A stretch of 64,000 nucleotides of DNA from Kalmusia sp. IMI 367209. Its lineage: Eukaryota; Ascomycota; Dothideomycetes; Pleosporales; Didymosphaeriaceae. Both the position numbers and the translations under genes were made by a program. Location: assembly GCA_027946365.1 (NCBI GenBank), contig JAPEUQ010000002.1:3906001-3970000 (forward strand), written 5' to 3'. The notes under the pieces are model-generated. The model saw only the letters and a list, made by a program, of their open reading frames with translations, did not search any database and was not told the origin of the DNA. Numbering within the stretch: position 1 is the stretch's first letter; every line of letters starts with the position of its first letter. This document shows, in pieces, positions 1 through 10,664 of this stretch.

Positions 1-1910
1 CTGGAATATGACTCGAAGAAAGCCGTGAAAGAGTTTCTACATCCGATTTCGATGAGGGCCTTGGCAAAGATACCGTGAATTGCGTGCTTTCTATGCTGCT
101 CAGTGTGCCTGGAGAGTTGGATGAGGGAATGCTGGGTGGCCCAGACACGATTGATGAAAGTGGAACACTACCTGAGTGTACAGATGATGCCACGCCTGAA
201 GGACTATCTGGTGGCATGGGCGAGGGCAAATTCGAGCCACCACTGGAAGATACGGCGGGTTGTAGGTTCGAAGCACTGGTTGAAAGCAAAATCGATGACG
301 GATTTGGCGCACTACCAAAGATTACAGAGGAAGGCACAATTGGCTCAGTAACAGAAGAGAGCGGTGTTGACACTTTAGTGTCAGTAATCGTCTGTCCATC
401 AGACGCAAAGCTTGTGAAGGTGGGTGTAACAGGAGACCTTGACGTAGTGAGGGAGGGAGTAGACGATGAACTAGGTGTCATCGACGGAATCGCTCCAGAT
501 TCACTAGGTGCACCCGAGAAGATTGGGGGACTAGGAAGCGTAGTTGAACTAAGACCCGGGGGTATGCCTGAAGACGGAATACTTGGGTTATTGCTAGAGC
601 TGACTGACGTACTCGGGTTTGCACCTGGTGGTTCCTTGGAAACAAAGGGTCTGTGATGTACATGTATGATGAGCACAGGTCTCATGATACATTGCATCTC
701 ACCTCACTCACATATTTGGTCCATTCGACAAAGTAACAACGACCGTAGACATCCCTGTAGGTCCTTGCAGAGTACTCGTCAAGATTACAGGGGGAGGCCT
801 CGAGCGCGGAGGCTGCTCAATCTGACTATGAGGACTCGATAAAGAGGAAAATGTTGCTCCTGGCGGAATCATGTTGCTTGTGCTGGGTGGACTTTCAACG
901 GACGAACTGCTCCCTGGAGGAAGACTCCCAGCGACATTCGTAGTGACTGTCGAGCCAGACACCATTGTCGTCACTATCGTGCCGCTAGGTGTGGATGGAG
1001 AAGGAAGCGGCCTTGGCAGTGGCGATCCGGAATTGGTCGCACCTATGCTAGATAAATTTGGGTAAGATGCAGACGGTGGTGATACCACCGGTGGTGACTC
1101 GAGAAGCGAGCTATGGGGGCTCGATACAGGGGATAGAGGAGGTGGTAATAGACCTGAATTTGGCGGCTGCCCGGGGGGAAGAGCGGTCGTAATCGTTGGG
1201 GATATTCCTGATGCAAGGCTTTGTCCTGGTGGAAGTGGCGTGAGCTCGGCCGTCGTCGTAGCAGGGGTACTGGAACGAGGAGGGGGTGCAATACTGTCAA
1301 GCCATTGCGTCGTTCCATTAATGACTGAATAGTAGTATGTCCCGTGATTCAGATCGGTAGGCGTGTGGCCGACCAGAGAAACTGTAACAATAGGACCGGG
1401 GATCGTGACGTAGGCAATGCTACAATCAGCACTCTGAGCAGCAACTCCTTTAAAAACGAGAAGCATGCCTTCTATTGTAGTCCAGCATGTTAAAAGAAAT
1501 CCCAGGAGAAATAAGAGGGTGTACAGCTGATCGAGCCAGTATTCAGTCAGGAATAGACGGAGGAACGCGGCAAGGAAGTCGCTTATCCACCTGAATGCCC
1601 GACAGGGCCACCATTTGCAGGGCTGTAGCATCCAAATGTGGCGCCGCCGTGGCCGGTAGTATGCCATTGAGTCTTTTGGGCGCGGCTCTTGTTGGCTCTC
1701 GAGATATGAGGACATGCTCGAGGGCGTCGGCTGCTCCGAGGTACCGTCGTAGAGTCTCATGTCTCGTGACGTGGACGTCGTGCCGATGATGCTGGCTGGT
1801 TTGCTCGATGATTGGCTGTAGAGGCGCTCAGTCGCCTTTCCTGCGTCCTGGGCGTCGTTCTTGTTCCTGGTCTTAGTTTTTTGGCGGTACCTGAGCTTGC
1901 CCGTGTCCAT
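1..1910 (-). CDS. Ser/Pro/Thr-rich single-pass membrane protein, 3' end beyond window
   Basis: Two exons are visible: 1910-712 and 650 to the window edge, so the C-terminus is missing. The intron 651-711 (61 bp) starts GTGAGT and ends CACAG; splicing it joins the frame ending in SNGPN to a second Ser/Pro/Thr-rich frame that stays open to base 1. The first ~125 residues are basic and polar. A hydrophobic segment at about residues 129-152 is a likely transmembrane helix. Everything after it is low-complexity Ser/Pro/Thr/Gly (many PPG, SSP and TPS steps), like a heavily O-glycosylated outer domain. No enzyme motif is seen. A wall-stress-sensor-like or adhesin-like role is only a guess. The open frame at 75-656 on the opposite strand is the antisense of the second exon. 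Confidence 0.75.
651..711 (-). other. Intron in the Ser/Pro/Thr-rich protein gene
   Basis: GTGAGT donor and CACAG acceptor, 61 bp. Removing it replaces a stop immediately after the donor with a continuous Ser/Pro-rich frame. Confidence 0.75.
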
Positions 1911-2475
1911 TACGGAAGGGAGGACGAGAAAATGTTGTAGCTATGATGTCGCCGCGAAAATGCTCAGAATAGGTTGTTGCGCAATGACTGGGATGCAAAT
2001 GCAGGTCCAGGAGTGAAGAGTGACGAGGGCAAAGCCTGCGGCGAGCGCGCGTTTGTTTGCCCACCGCTAAGCGGCTTCCTGCCATTCTGTCGAGCACGAG
2101 GCAAGTGTAGGGAGGACTTATCGTGCATGGTAGTGAGTGACAATAGAGAAGACAGGTGAGGTTGCGGCAGTGGCATGTTCGAGACGGGGAAGGCCAGCTA
2201 AGCCGGTGGGTGGACGCACCTTCCGCAAGAGTTACGGAGGGTGGGACCACCCTTGGCGCTTCCACTATCGCGAAAGTGCATTACGCTACATGGGAATTGT
2301 CTCTGTCGACGGAAATGCGAATCGAAATCGAGCGAAGCAGAAACGGGTGCAAGGTGGGGAGGAAATCAACAGGGGTAGCATGAAAGCTGCCTCGGTAGAC
2401 GCACGATAACAAATACTCCGACCACATATTCGGATGCCTTCGAGATTGCCTTAATATATCTATTTCCAGAACCCG
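1911..2475. other. Intergenic region: promoter of the 1-1910 gene, 3' flank of UTP18
   Basis: No convincing coding frame. Short open frames on both strands are compositionally random. The region should hold the promoter of the minus-strand gene starting at 1910 and the 3' untranslated region of UTP18. Confidence 0.6.
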
Positions 2476-4508
2476 TCACGCCCTCACCTCCCACATCCGA
2501 ATACGTCCAGTCTCCATACCGACGGCTAGTAGCGCAAAACTGCCTTCTCTTGCTTCCTCCTGCGATGGATTACCCCACGCTACTGACGTAATCCTGCCCA
2601 AAGCCGTCTTCTGCGTGGGCCAGTTTCTGTACACCGTCGCAGAGGGTAGATGCACGAGCCTCAGCGCGCCGTGCTTCCAACGGCTAGCCATGGCCAGGAT
2701 TTGTCCATCCGGCGAGAAGTGGAGATGTGAGACAGGGGTCGTAAGGTTGTCGAGGGCTCGTAGAGGCTTCGGCGATTTGGGGATACCCCCATTGGGCGTT
2801 TCGCTCTCGCCGTCGGTTGATGGGCCATCGTCAATCCATGCCCGTCTATCGTAGACGTTGACGATGCCGCTGGAGCTCCCGATAGCTACCCATCTGTCTC
2901 CGCCAATCCATCCGTCTCTTCCGCTTTTACCGCCAACTGCGATAGTTGTATTGCCTACCGCGCCTTCGTCCATCCACCTTCCGACTACACCATTTTGCAC
3001 GCTCCACTCCGTCACTTCACCGTTCTTGCCCGCAATTAAGAGACCATTTCCGTCGCCCCACCACGCGAAATCCGCAATGCCACCTCTAGATTCGACGCGC
3101 ACCTGGGTCACCCATTGCAGGGTTCTAGCGTCGAGGATGTTCATGACACCGCCACCCTTCTTTGATGAGCCGCGTAGGGCCATGTACTTCCCATTCGGTG
3201 ATAAGGCGAAATGCTCCATTGTGCGTTGCTCGTGTTGGTGGCCGTACACACGAGACACCTTCTCCACACTGCCGGTGGTAAGATCCCACACATGAAAATA
3301 ACGCCTTCGTGCACTGAGGAAGATTCGTGAGTCAGACGACGAAGGATGGAAGGCGGTAGTTGCAAGAGGTGTTCGTTTGATGTGGAGAGAAGTAAGGAGA
3401 GGGTTGGGGTTGTGAGGATCCGATGGGTTCACGTGATGAAGAGAAAGAGTCGAGCTGGGGCCCGAGGACAGGAGAAGTGGGTACGTGGGGTGAAAGGAGA
3501 GAGAGGTTATCGCAGACTGTCATTGACATGTTAGCTTAGGACATTAAGTGACAGTACAGTACTAACCGGGCCAGCTCCAGCGACATCTTTCAGTCTTGGA
3601 ATTTCTATTGTACCAGCCTGGAGCTTTCTCCTCTTGGTCAAGCCCCTAGTCGACCGGGACAAGATATCTGCGTCCTTCAATAGCCGTGCTAAAGGAAGTG
3701 TAGAGAGATCGTCGTCGTCGTCGACGTCCATATCACTCCCCGAATCGATGTCGCTCGCATCGTCTGTGACGTGTCGTCGCTTCCGTTTCGCCTTGCCAGT
3801 CGCATGAATAGCCCACTCTGGAACTGGATATAGTCGCTCATACTGTCTACGCAACCTGCGCACGTATTCTTTTCCATTGACCATGTCGTCCTCTTCTGTA
3901 TCTCTCAATTTCCGCAGCTGTGGTACCGAAGCCAGGCTCACCATTAGACGCTCGTCGTCGCTGTCTTCCCAAGCAGGCTTATCATCTTCGTCTTCTGTCT
4001 CTTCCGCCTTTGCGATGGCAAGCGACCCTGCAGCCTGCGCGGTCGGGCCTGCATCAAAGAAAAACAAGTCCTGGTCTGCAATCTCGCCATAGTCCTCGTC
4101 CTCGTCTTGTTTGTCTTCAGGCTCATTGCTAAGGGCAGCACCTGATGCGGCTAGTGAAAACTTGTCGATGCCTTCCCTGAAACCTGCAGAGTCACCGAAG
4201 ATGATTCTCTCGAGTTCTTCTTCCTCCGAGTCTTTCGGGAGCACTATCTTTTCTTTCTTCTTTGTTATTATCTCTATGCTCTCGTCGCTGCTGCTCTGTC
4301 GATCTCGCTCTGCTTCTCCCCCCTCCTCGTCGTCGAAGCCTTCCCAGTCTGCCTCGTCTGCACCGTTTGTAGGAACGAGCGCACCGTCTTCTGCATCGCT
4401 GGGTTCGAGGTCAAATGCAGGTTTGGACGGCGCGAGTTCTTCCGTTTGCGTGGGTAGATAGCGCTTGGGACCGACTGACTTGCGCGCGGCTTTCATTGTG
4501 GGTGCCAT
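2476..4508 (-). CDS. UTP18: U3 small nucleolar RNA-associated protein 18 (Utp18), WD-repeat, SSU processome
   Basis: Two exons, 4508-3567 and 3516-2476, give 660 residues. The 50-bp intron (3517-3566) has donor GTTAGT, an AGCTAAC branch site and a GACAG acceptor; the junction reads AGP-SAITSLSFHP. The N-terminal ~310 residues are acidic and disordered with KKKEK and DEDED runs. A YVRRLRRQYERLYPVPEWA segment precedes the propeller, as in the Utp18 family. The second exon holds WD40-type blades (FHVWDL, LSPNGKYMALRG, LHFSPDGQILAMAS, GRIRMWEV). Utp18 belongs to the UtpB subcomplex of the 90S pre-ribosome and acts in nucleolar 18S rRNA maturation. Both halves are intact, so the assignment is firm. 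Confidence 0.93.
3517..3566 (-). other. UTP18 intron
   Basis: 50 bp, GTTAGT donor, AGCTAAC branch point, GACAG acceptor, phase 0. Without it the first exon runs into a stop at 3531. Confidence 0.85.
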
Positions 4509-5352
4509 TGGAGCGGTTCACGGGGCGTGCAGAGCTGGCGACTGCGCGGGAGAAAATTGTGGTTTGCGAAAAAGTTGCAGGGATCTGGATAAGCTTTTTA
4601 GCTCGGCATTCCAGGCGAGCCACCGCGATCAACTCCTTCCGCAAATTGCCCGAAGCGGCAGCGACACCAGCGAGCATTGCCGTCGTCTTCTTTTCCATTG
4701 CATCAAGATGTTCAGATGGAATCAGGCATTGTTATCGCCAGTTCATCTCATAGAAATTTCCCAAACGCATGTGGCGATTTTACCTCGGCAAACGGTCACA
4801 TAAGACAGTATTCGAAGCAAAGCCCTTCGCATCCGACAGGCTCAGTACGTCATAGCCCATTCGACGCTACAAAGAAGTGCCCCATGAAGTGCCATCCTAT
4901 GTTTCATCGAATGCAACTACGTGTACTTGGTCATCGGCCTTGGGCCCACTCCTCTCTTTCCATGGGCCCACTGGACTATTCCGAGTCCCGATTGGTATTC
5001 CGAAGTACCTGTCTACGTGCTTTTTGTAACCGCGCATGCCACAACTTATCATTCGTTAGTCCGGCATTTTAGTCATTTTTCAATACAAAGGATCTGCTCG
5101 AGGATCTGTTTCGCACTGCTATTGTGTAATCCACAGGGCGTGAGGCCTACGCTTTGATGACTCATTGTATTTCCGGAAAAGGAAGCTACCTGCACTTCAC
5201 TGTGTGACTGTTCCGTGTACAGATTCTCGACCTCACCTACATCTTTATCTAACGGACTCAACCCCATCTTTTCATCCCACTTCTGCGTTCCTAAGGCCAT
5301 ACCCTCCGACCCAGTATCCACACCCACATCAAGCCCCCTCAAAATACCGACA
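4509..5352. other. Intergenic divergent promoter region between UTP18 and GNAT gene
   Basis: Overlapping short frames on both strands have no recognisable protein features. The two flanking genes are transcribed away from each other, so both promoters lie here. The last ~130 bp before 5353 are C/T-rich, as is common in fungal 5' leaders. Confidence 0.6.
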
Positions 5353-6000
5353 ATGCCGGACCCTAATCTCGCCGTCTCCCTCCTTACCGCTGAGGAAGCA
5401 GAACTATACATGCGCATCCGCCACACCGCTTTCGCTCATGATGTTAATAAGATTTTCTACTTCAATCAGCATGAGCCCTCCCAGGCTACCCTCGACAGCG
5501 TCACAGCCGGCATCGCCGACGGCGTCACTAAAAATTCCGCCCTCTATCTCAAATGTGTCGACACACTAACTGGGACCATCATCGCCGGCGCTCGCTGGCG
5601 CCACATGCGTCCCGCCGACCCGAACGCCACGCACCGCACATGGGACGAGGTCGAGGCGGACTTGACAGTCCCAGAGCCGTACGCCGAGTCGCATCCGGAG
5701 GCCAGTCGTGTGTTCTTTGAACAATTTAATGAAAAGAAGAGGAAGCACATGGGGACGCGGCCGTACTGGGTGCTTGATACGTTGGTGACGCATCCGGAGC
5801 ACCATCGGAGGGGGGCCGGGCGTTTGTTATTGCAGTGGGGATGTGAAAGGGCGGATGAGGCGGGGCTAGAGGTTTATCTTGAGGCAAGTGAGATGGGGGA
5901 GCCGCTGTATAAGCGGTTTGGTTTCGAGCCTGTGGAGAGGATCGAGTTGGATTTGAGGAGGTGGGGCGGTGATGAAGTGATCAAGTGGGCGGTGAGTTGA
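5353..6000 (+). CDS. GNAT-family N-acetyltransferase
   Basis: A single exon of 215 residues. I start at the ATG at 5353 (MPDPNLAVSLL) rather than 46 codons upstream, because the upstream stretch is Ser/Pro-rich leader and the GNAT fold begins directly after it. The acetyl-CoA-binding motif A is visible as LDTLVTHPEHHRRGAGRLLL (R/Q-x-x-G-x-G/A), followed by LYKRFGFEPVERIEL, the usual beta6-beta7 end of small fungal GNAT proteins. The protein should transfer an acetyl group from acetyl-CoA to an amine; the substrate cannot be told. It has no signal peptide or membrane segment, so is probably cytosolic. Confidence 0.85.
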   Translation: MPDPNLAVSLLTAEEAELYMRIRHTAFAHDVNKIFYFNQHEPSQATLDSVTAGIADGVTKNSALYLKCVDTLTGTIIAGARWRHMRPADPNATHRTWDEVEADLTVPEPYAESHPEASRVFFEQFNEKKRKHMGTRPYWVLDTLVTHPEHHRRGAGRLLLQWGCERADEAGLEVYLEASEMGEPLYKRFGFEPVERIELDLRRWGGDEVIKWAVS

Positions 6001-6724
6001 TTTGCGTTTGAAGTTTGAGATTCGGGCAAATGCTGATTATTGGGTAGGTGATGGTGAGGCCTGCTAAGGGGGCGACTCGGAGCGATGCTTAGATGAGGTG
6101 GGTTGGGGTCGATGGATGACCGGTGATAAAACGGTGCATAAATTATCAAAACAATAGAGAACGAACCAACGTACAATGTGTCGAGCCGATTATTTTTTCG
6201 TTTGCTACGTTTATGCAAGTCTCTCTAGTGACCTCCACGTAAACAATTTTGGCACTCATGGCAGCGAAGATGTCTATTACGCTCGATTCGCATGAACTCC
6301 AATAGTCTTTGCAAGGCTAGCCCGCGCATCAACGTGTACTTAGAGTTTCGATGTCTAGACTGCATTTCATATACCTTAAGGTGCTACATGAGACGGTTGT
6401 TGATTTTTGGGATTGCGTTGGGGAATGACGGAAGCGTAGAGGGCGAGATTACACCCTACCTCTGCCGGGGTGTTGAGATTCTTTTTTTTTTTCAATGCCC
6501 ACTATAGCGAGATAGTGGAGGATCAAGTACAACTTTCAGGGGTCATTCATCGACTTCGTACAGGCGCCCCGTCCCTGCCAACGTTCCTAGCTCAAGAATT
6601 TCGTCCTCTTCTTCTCATTTACACCTCATTTACCTAGTGCAAGACTGAACATTGGCTTGAATGATCTGCTGACAATTTGCGCCGCTTTACCCTCTTAGTG
6701 AGCTTGTGCAAGGAAAATCCGCTG
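6001..6724. other. Gene-poor stretch
   Basis: No supported gene. It holds a T-rich run near 6480 and short random open frames. Confidence 0.5.
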
Positions 6725-7374
6725 ATGAAGATGCGCCTGCATCTCCCCTCTTGGAATTTCAATATTGATTGGAGGGAGAGAGGTGGCAAGACCTTACTTG
6801 TAGCCATGCTCGATAGCATGCAAATGAGCCTCGTGTTCGTCAACGATGATAGCGTTGCAAACCCTCACACATCTTTGTCACCACAGCATGCTAATATTCG
6901 CGATTCTTGGGCTAAGCATGCTAAGGATTGGACGGTAATGCTTGGCTCTGATACGTTATTCATATCGATCGAAAATCTTGGTACTTTTATGGATATCTCA
7001 AACATGGAAGTAGAACTTTACATGAACCACTTGATGCGCCGCTACCGTAACACCGGTCCAGGTGGTATTCTGAGTGGGGTTGACGCTCATGGATTCTTCA
7101 ATACAAACTTTATTGATGGCGACTCCTAACTAGATATATCGTCCGATAGTGGATAAAAGGCCATGAGACAATTCATGCATGGGTAACACAGTTGTACAAG
7201 GAATGGATCACGGCTATGAAAGAGGACTTTGATCAAGAGATATTCCGAGGATCGTATTCGTGGGTATGGATGGATAATGCATGTAATTCCTGGAAGTCTG
7301 CGTTCAAAATTCAAGCTGAGATTGAATATAGTTGGATCCTACTTACTAAAGTAGAAGGCAGATATCTCTCATAA
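6725..7374 (+). CDS. Hypothetical protein, doubtful two-exon model
   Basis: Two open frames can be joined as 6725-7078 plus 7150-7374 (192 residues). The intervening 71 bp start GTTGAC, contain a good CTAAC branch site and end CGATAG. The product would have runs such as IRDSWAKHAKDW, MDISNMEVELYMNH and EIFRGSYSWVWMDNACNSW, which look more protein-like than random AT-rich translation. I do not recognise the family. The weak donor and the lack of a recognised domain mean it could be a decayed gene or not a gene. Confidence 0.3.
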
Positions 7375-7945
7375 GATCATTTTGTCGTTGAATCATGATT
7401 GCTGCTAGGTCGAGGCATAAGCTGTTTGAGTTGTTGATTGACGTGTGTATGCAGTATCCGTAGATAGTAAGTGTCCTTAGCTATTGTACGCACAGCTTAT
7501 ATCCATTATTGTTGCGTGTAGAATGAAGCGAGGCAGGGCGAGGTGGGGAAAGTGATGCAAAGAGAAGGAGAAAACGGCGAGATGCTTCGGTAAGCCTATA
7601 GGCTGACCACGCGAAACTTGAGCAATCGAAACATCTTTGATATTCTAATCATGTTGGGGGCGTCTGTCTATTCTTTCTAAAATAGCGTATTCGGTGTTCT
7701 TTATAGTATGAATAAACCTTCATTATTTCAGTCATGAAACTCGTCGTACTGCGAAACGTACACTTTTAGCACGAGTGTAATACCGTAAGATCACTGTTGT
7801 CGCCTCAATAAAGTGACCTTGCTCTTTCGGGATGCGGGGCTCGCATCTTCGATCGAATCCCACCTTCAACACCATCCCGCGTTTTCCACTTTGCAAGTCA
7901 ATCAAAAACTTTTACGATACCTCAAACTGCATATTTATTCTTGCT
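7375..7945. other. Intergenic stretch, promoter of the HET gene
   Basis: No coding signal. The HET-domain gene immediately downstream would be driven from here. Confidence 0.5.
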
Positions 7946-10364
7946 ATGCTCCAATACTTCGGTTCTAGACAGGCTCCTAGGAAATATCCCGTTCTCGTGG
8001 AAGTCGCGTCAGCTAAGCCAAAAGCCGCCGCCGCTCCCGAATGGATAGAATGCTCGCGCTGTAGTGCGACAATTTGGACAGCGGAACTGTTTTCAGAGCT
8101 ACAATCCCTACCAATCAAAGATCAAAGACTTATCAATGTGCATAATGTACATTCGTCAGAGTTGCGGGCTGCAGTGATGCAAGGCTGCCAGTTTTGCCGA
8201 AGCTTAGCTGATGGGATTCATGGCCGAGTATTTCTAGATGCTCTATATGATCAGTGGAACAAGACTGAGAGTTGGCCATCTACCGGTAGCCATGCGGATG
8301 TAGAAGAGAAATTGGAGGGAGGAAGTGAGAAAAACAACGAGGCTGAAGAGGCTCTTGGCGTGGAGGAGGACGATGATGACGAAAGTGGTTGGAAAGATGT
8401 TTCTGCCTTCAATGAAGAGTTTTATGAGGATGAGTTAACTGGAGGATGGAATGCGTATGAGGACAAGGACACGCTAGAATTGCCCTGTCATTTCTCTATG
8501 ACATTATCGTTTGAGAGAGGCGAAGATGACCTGTTCACATTCCTGAATGTTCATCTTGAGTCAATCGATCAGGAAGAAGATAATGCCGTTAGGAGACTGA
8601 GAGGAGAAAGAGCAGTCGACTTGCGGTACCACACTAATTCTGAAGATCAGCGTCTGGATAGTCGTACAGCAGACACTTACAATGCCGGAGCTTCTGTCCA
8701 GATGCGCAATCGATTTTTCCCGCTCACTTCAGCAGATACGATAATTGGGTCTCAGAAAAATATGCGTCATATATACAAATGGACACAGGGGACACTTAAA
8801 CATTCACAATTTGTGACTGCTGACTCGATTTTGTTACCCAGAAGATTGATCAGCGTCAGCCCCGACATGCTTCGTGTTGTGGAAACTGCGACCATCAAAG
8901 TTGATGATGAAGGTTCATCCAAGGGATTCGTCGCGCTAAGCTATGTCTGGGGCCTGAGCCAGACATTCGTTTTGACAACCGATACGATAGATGAGCTCGA
9001 GTCATCTTTTGAGATTCTCCAGCTCCCTCAAACCATACAAGATGCTATTCAAGTCACTCGCGCTATAGGTTTACAATATCTCTGGGTCGATGCTTTGTTA
9101 GTCTTTGACCATGAGTACCCCAATAACTCATAAGTAAGTAATAACACGAGACAGATGCATTCTCCAGGACTCTTCTGCCGATAAAACTACCGAACTCCCC
9201 AAAATGCGTAAGATATACGAATCCGCGGCAGTGACCCTCATTGCCGCCGTAGCACGGTCCGCTACTGAAGGCTTCCTTCATCACCAGATCCAGACACCAC
9301 ACGCCATCCCTCCAATACTCATCCCCAGTCGTACACAGTCTACATACAATATCATCTTAAGCTATCCGGCAGCCTACGAGCGTCGATCCGACCCCATCAA
9401 CCTCCGTGCTTGGACATTCCAAGAACTTCTCCTATCTCCACGAGCGATCCTATTTTCGTACAGGGGTCTCGAATTCGTTGATCGCAATCACATCCCTGCA
9501 GCTGATGGTTCGACATCTGGTCGTGACCCTCAACTCCCAAGCCTACCCTGGTTCAGTCGACTCTTCCGCTTGACACACATCGACCCCGAGAATCTCAGGT
9601 CCGTTTGGTTGACCGTGCGTGGTGAATATAGTCGTAGGAATTTGAGCTATGCTGGAGACAAATTGGTGGCAATCTCTGCGGTTGCGGAAGAGATTGGGCA
9701 AGGTTATGGGGGCAGGTATCTGGCAGGGCTGTGGGAAAAGGATCTCGAGAGCGAGCTGAAGTGGAGTCGAGCTGATGCTACATACGTCAATGAACCTGGA
9801 ACTATACAAACAAAAATTGGAGGGCGACCTAGTGAGTACGTGGCGCCAAGTTGGAGCTGGGCGGCCATCGAAAGCCCGGTTGACGACTTCCATATCGATG
9901 GTGACGCTAAGCCGCTAGAAGACAAACTTGGGTTTAAGATCCTCAGTTGCGAGGTCAAACATGCCGTCCCGGGGTTTCAATACGGTGCCGTGGTATCCGG
10001 GGCTCTGCATCTGCATGGCCGTATCCATTCGTTCTTTTGGCGTCCACATAATGAGAAATTCATCTCTCCTGACCAGACTGATGGTGCTCTGGCTGTGAAA
10101 AGCGAGGCTGAACCACATACGGAATTACAAGTAGGCGAGGCCATTCTTGACGCATTACATGAGGAAATAGTAGATGGTTGTGTGGTCGATGTTCTGGCTA
10201 TGGGGTTGATTGAGCAGATCCCTAACAAGGTAGAGGTAGAGGGACTAGTGCTACTACCAGTCGGAGAGGAGGAGGAGGGAAAGTGGAGGAGAGTGGGATT
10301 TGCTAAATTGAGGGTTAGTGATTTATTTAAAGAGTGCCAGGGCATGGATGTTATTGTTATCTAG
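7946..10364 (+). CDS. HET-domain (heterokaryon incompatibility) protein
   Basis: Exons 7946-9096 and 9155-10364, 786 residues. The 58-bp intron starts GTTAGT and ends ACAG; splicing restores the canonical block YLWVDALCILQD followed by LPKMRKIYESA. HET-domain hallmarks appear in order: FVALSYVWG, then YLWVDALCILQD, then the RAWTFQE block. The start at 7946 (MLQYFGSRQAP) is preferred; an in-frame ATG at 7832 would add 38 residues. An N-terminal CSRC-x(n)-GCQFC pattern may bind metal, and an acidic stretch lies near residues 110-150. HET proteins trigger cell death after fusion of genetically different hyphae. The specific partner is unknown. The gene converges on the S8 pseudogene, 300 bp away. 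Confidence 0.92.
9097..9154 (+). other. HET gene intron
   Basis: 58 bp, GTTAGT...ACAG. It interrupts the codon between DAL and CILQD and otherwise introduces a stop at 9131. Confidence 0.85.
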
Positions 10365-10664
10365 GGCTGTTGAGATGGATAACCCTAATTTGGACGTTTT
10401 ATACAAATTTCAATAACTCCTACTACAATTGTCCAATTCATTCTAGTATATTGTGCCTATATAACACCCAGCAGCGCAACAATTAAGTTTTGTAGTGACA
10501 GACATGCGTAACATGGAGACTATAACGAGCGAATAATCTAAAATTGATATAACATCGGAACGACAGGTAAGAACACGTTACTGCAATAAACGAGATAGAA
10601 ATGTAAGAAGAAACCTTCAAGGTATATCATGTATCCACTGGGCCGGAATGGGGTCTAGTTTCGA

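Noticed and set aside
75..656. 193-codon plus-strand open frame
   Set aside because: It is the antisense of the Ser/Pro/Thr-rich second exon of the minus-strand gene; the Gly/Asp/Glu-rich translation is the mirror of TCN/CCN codons.
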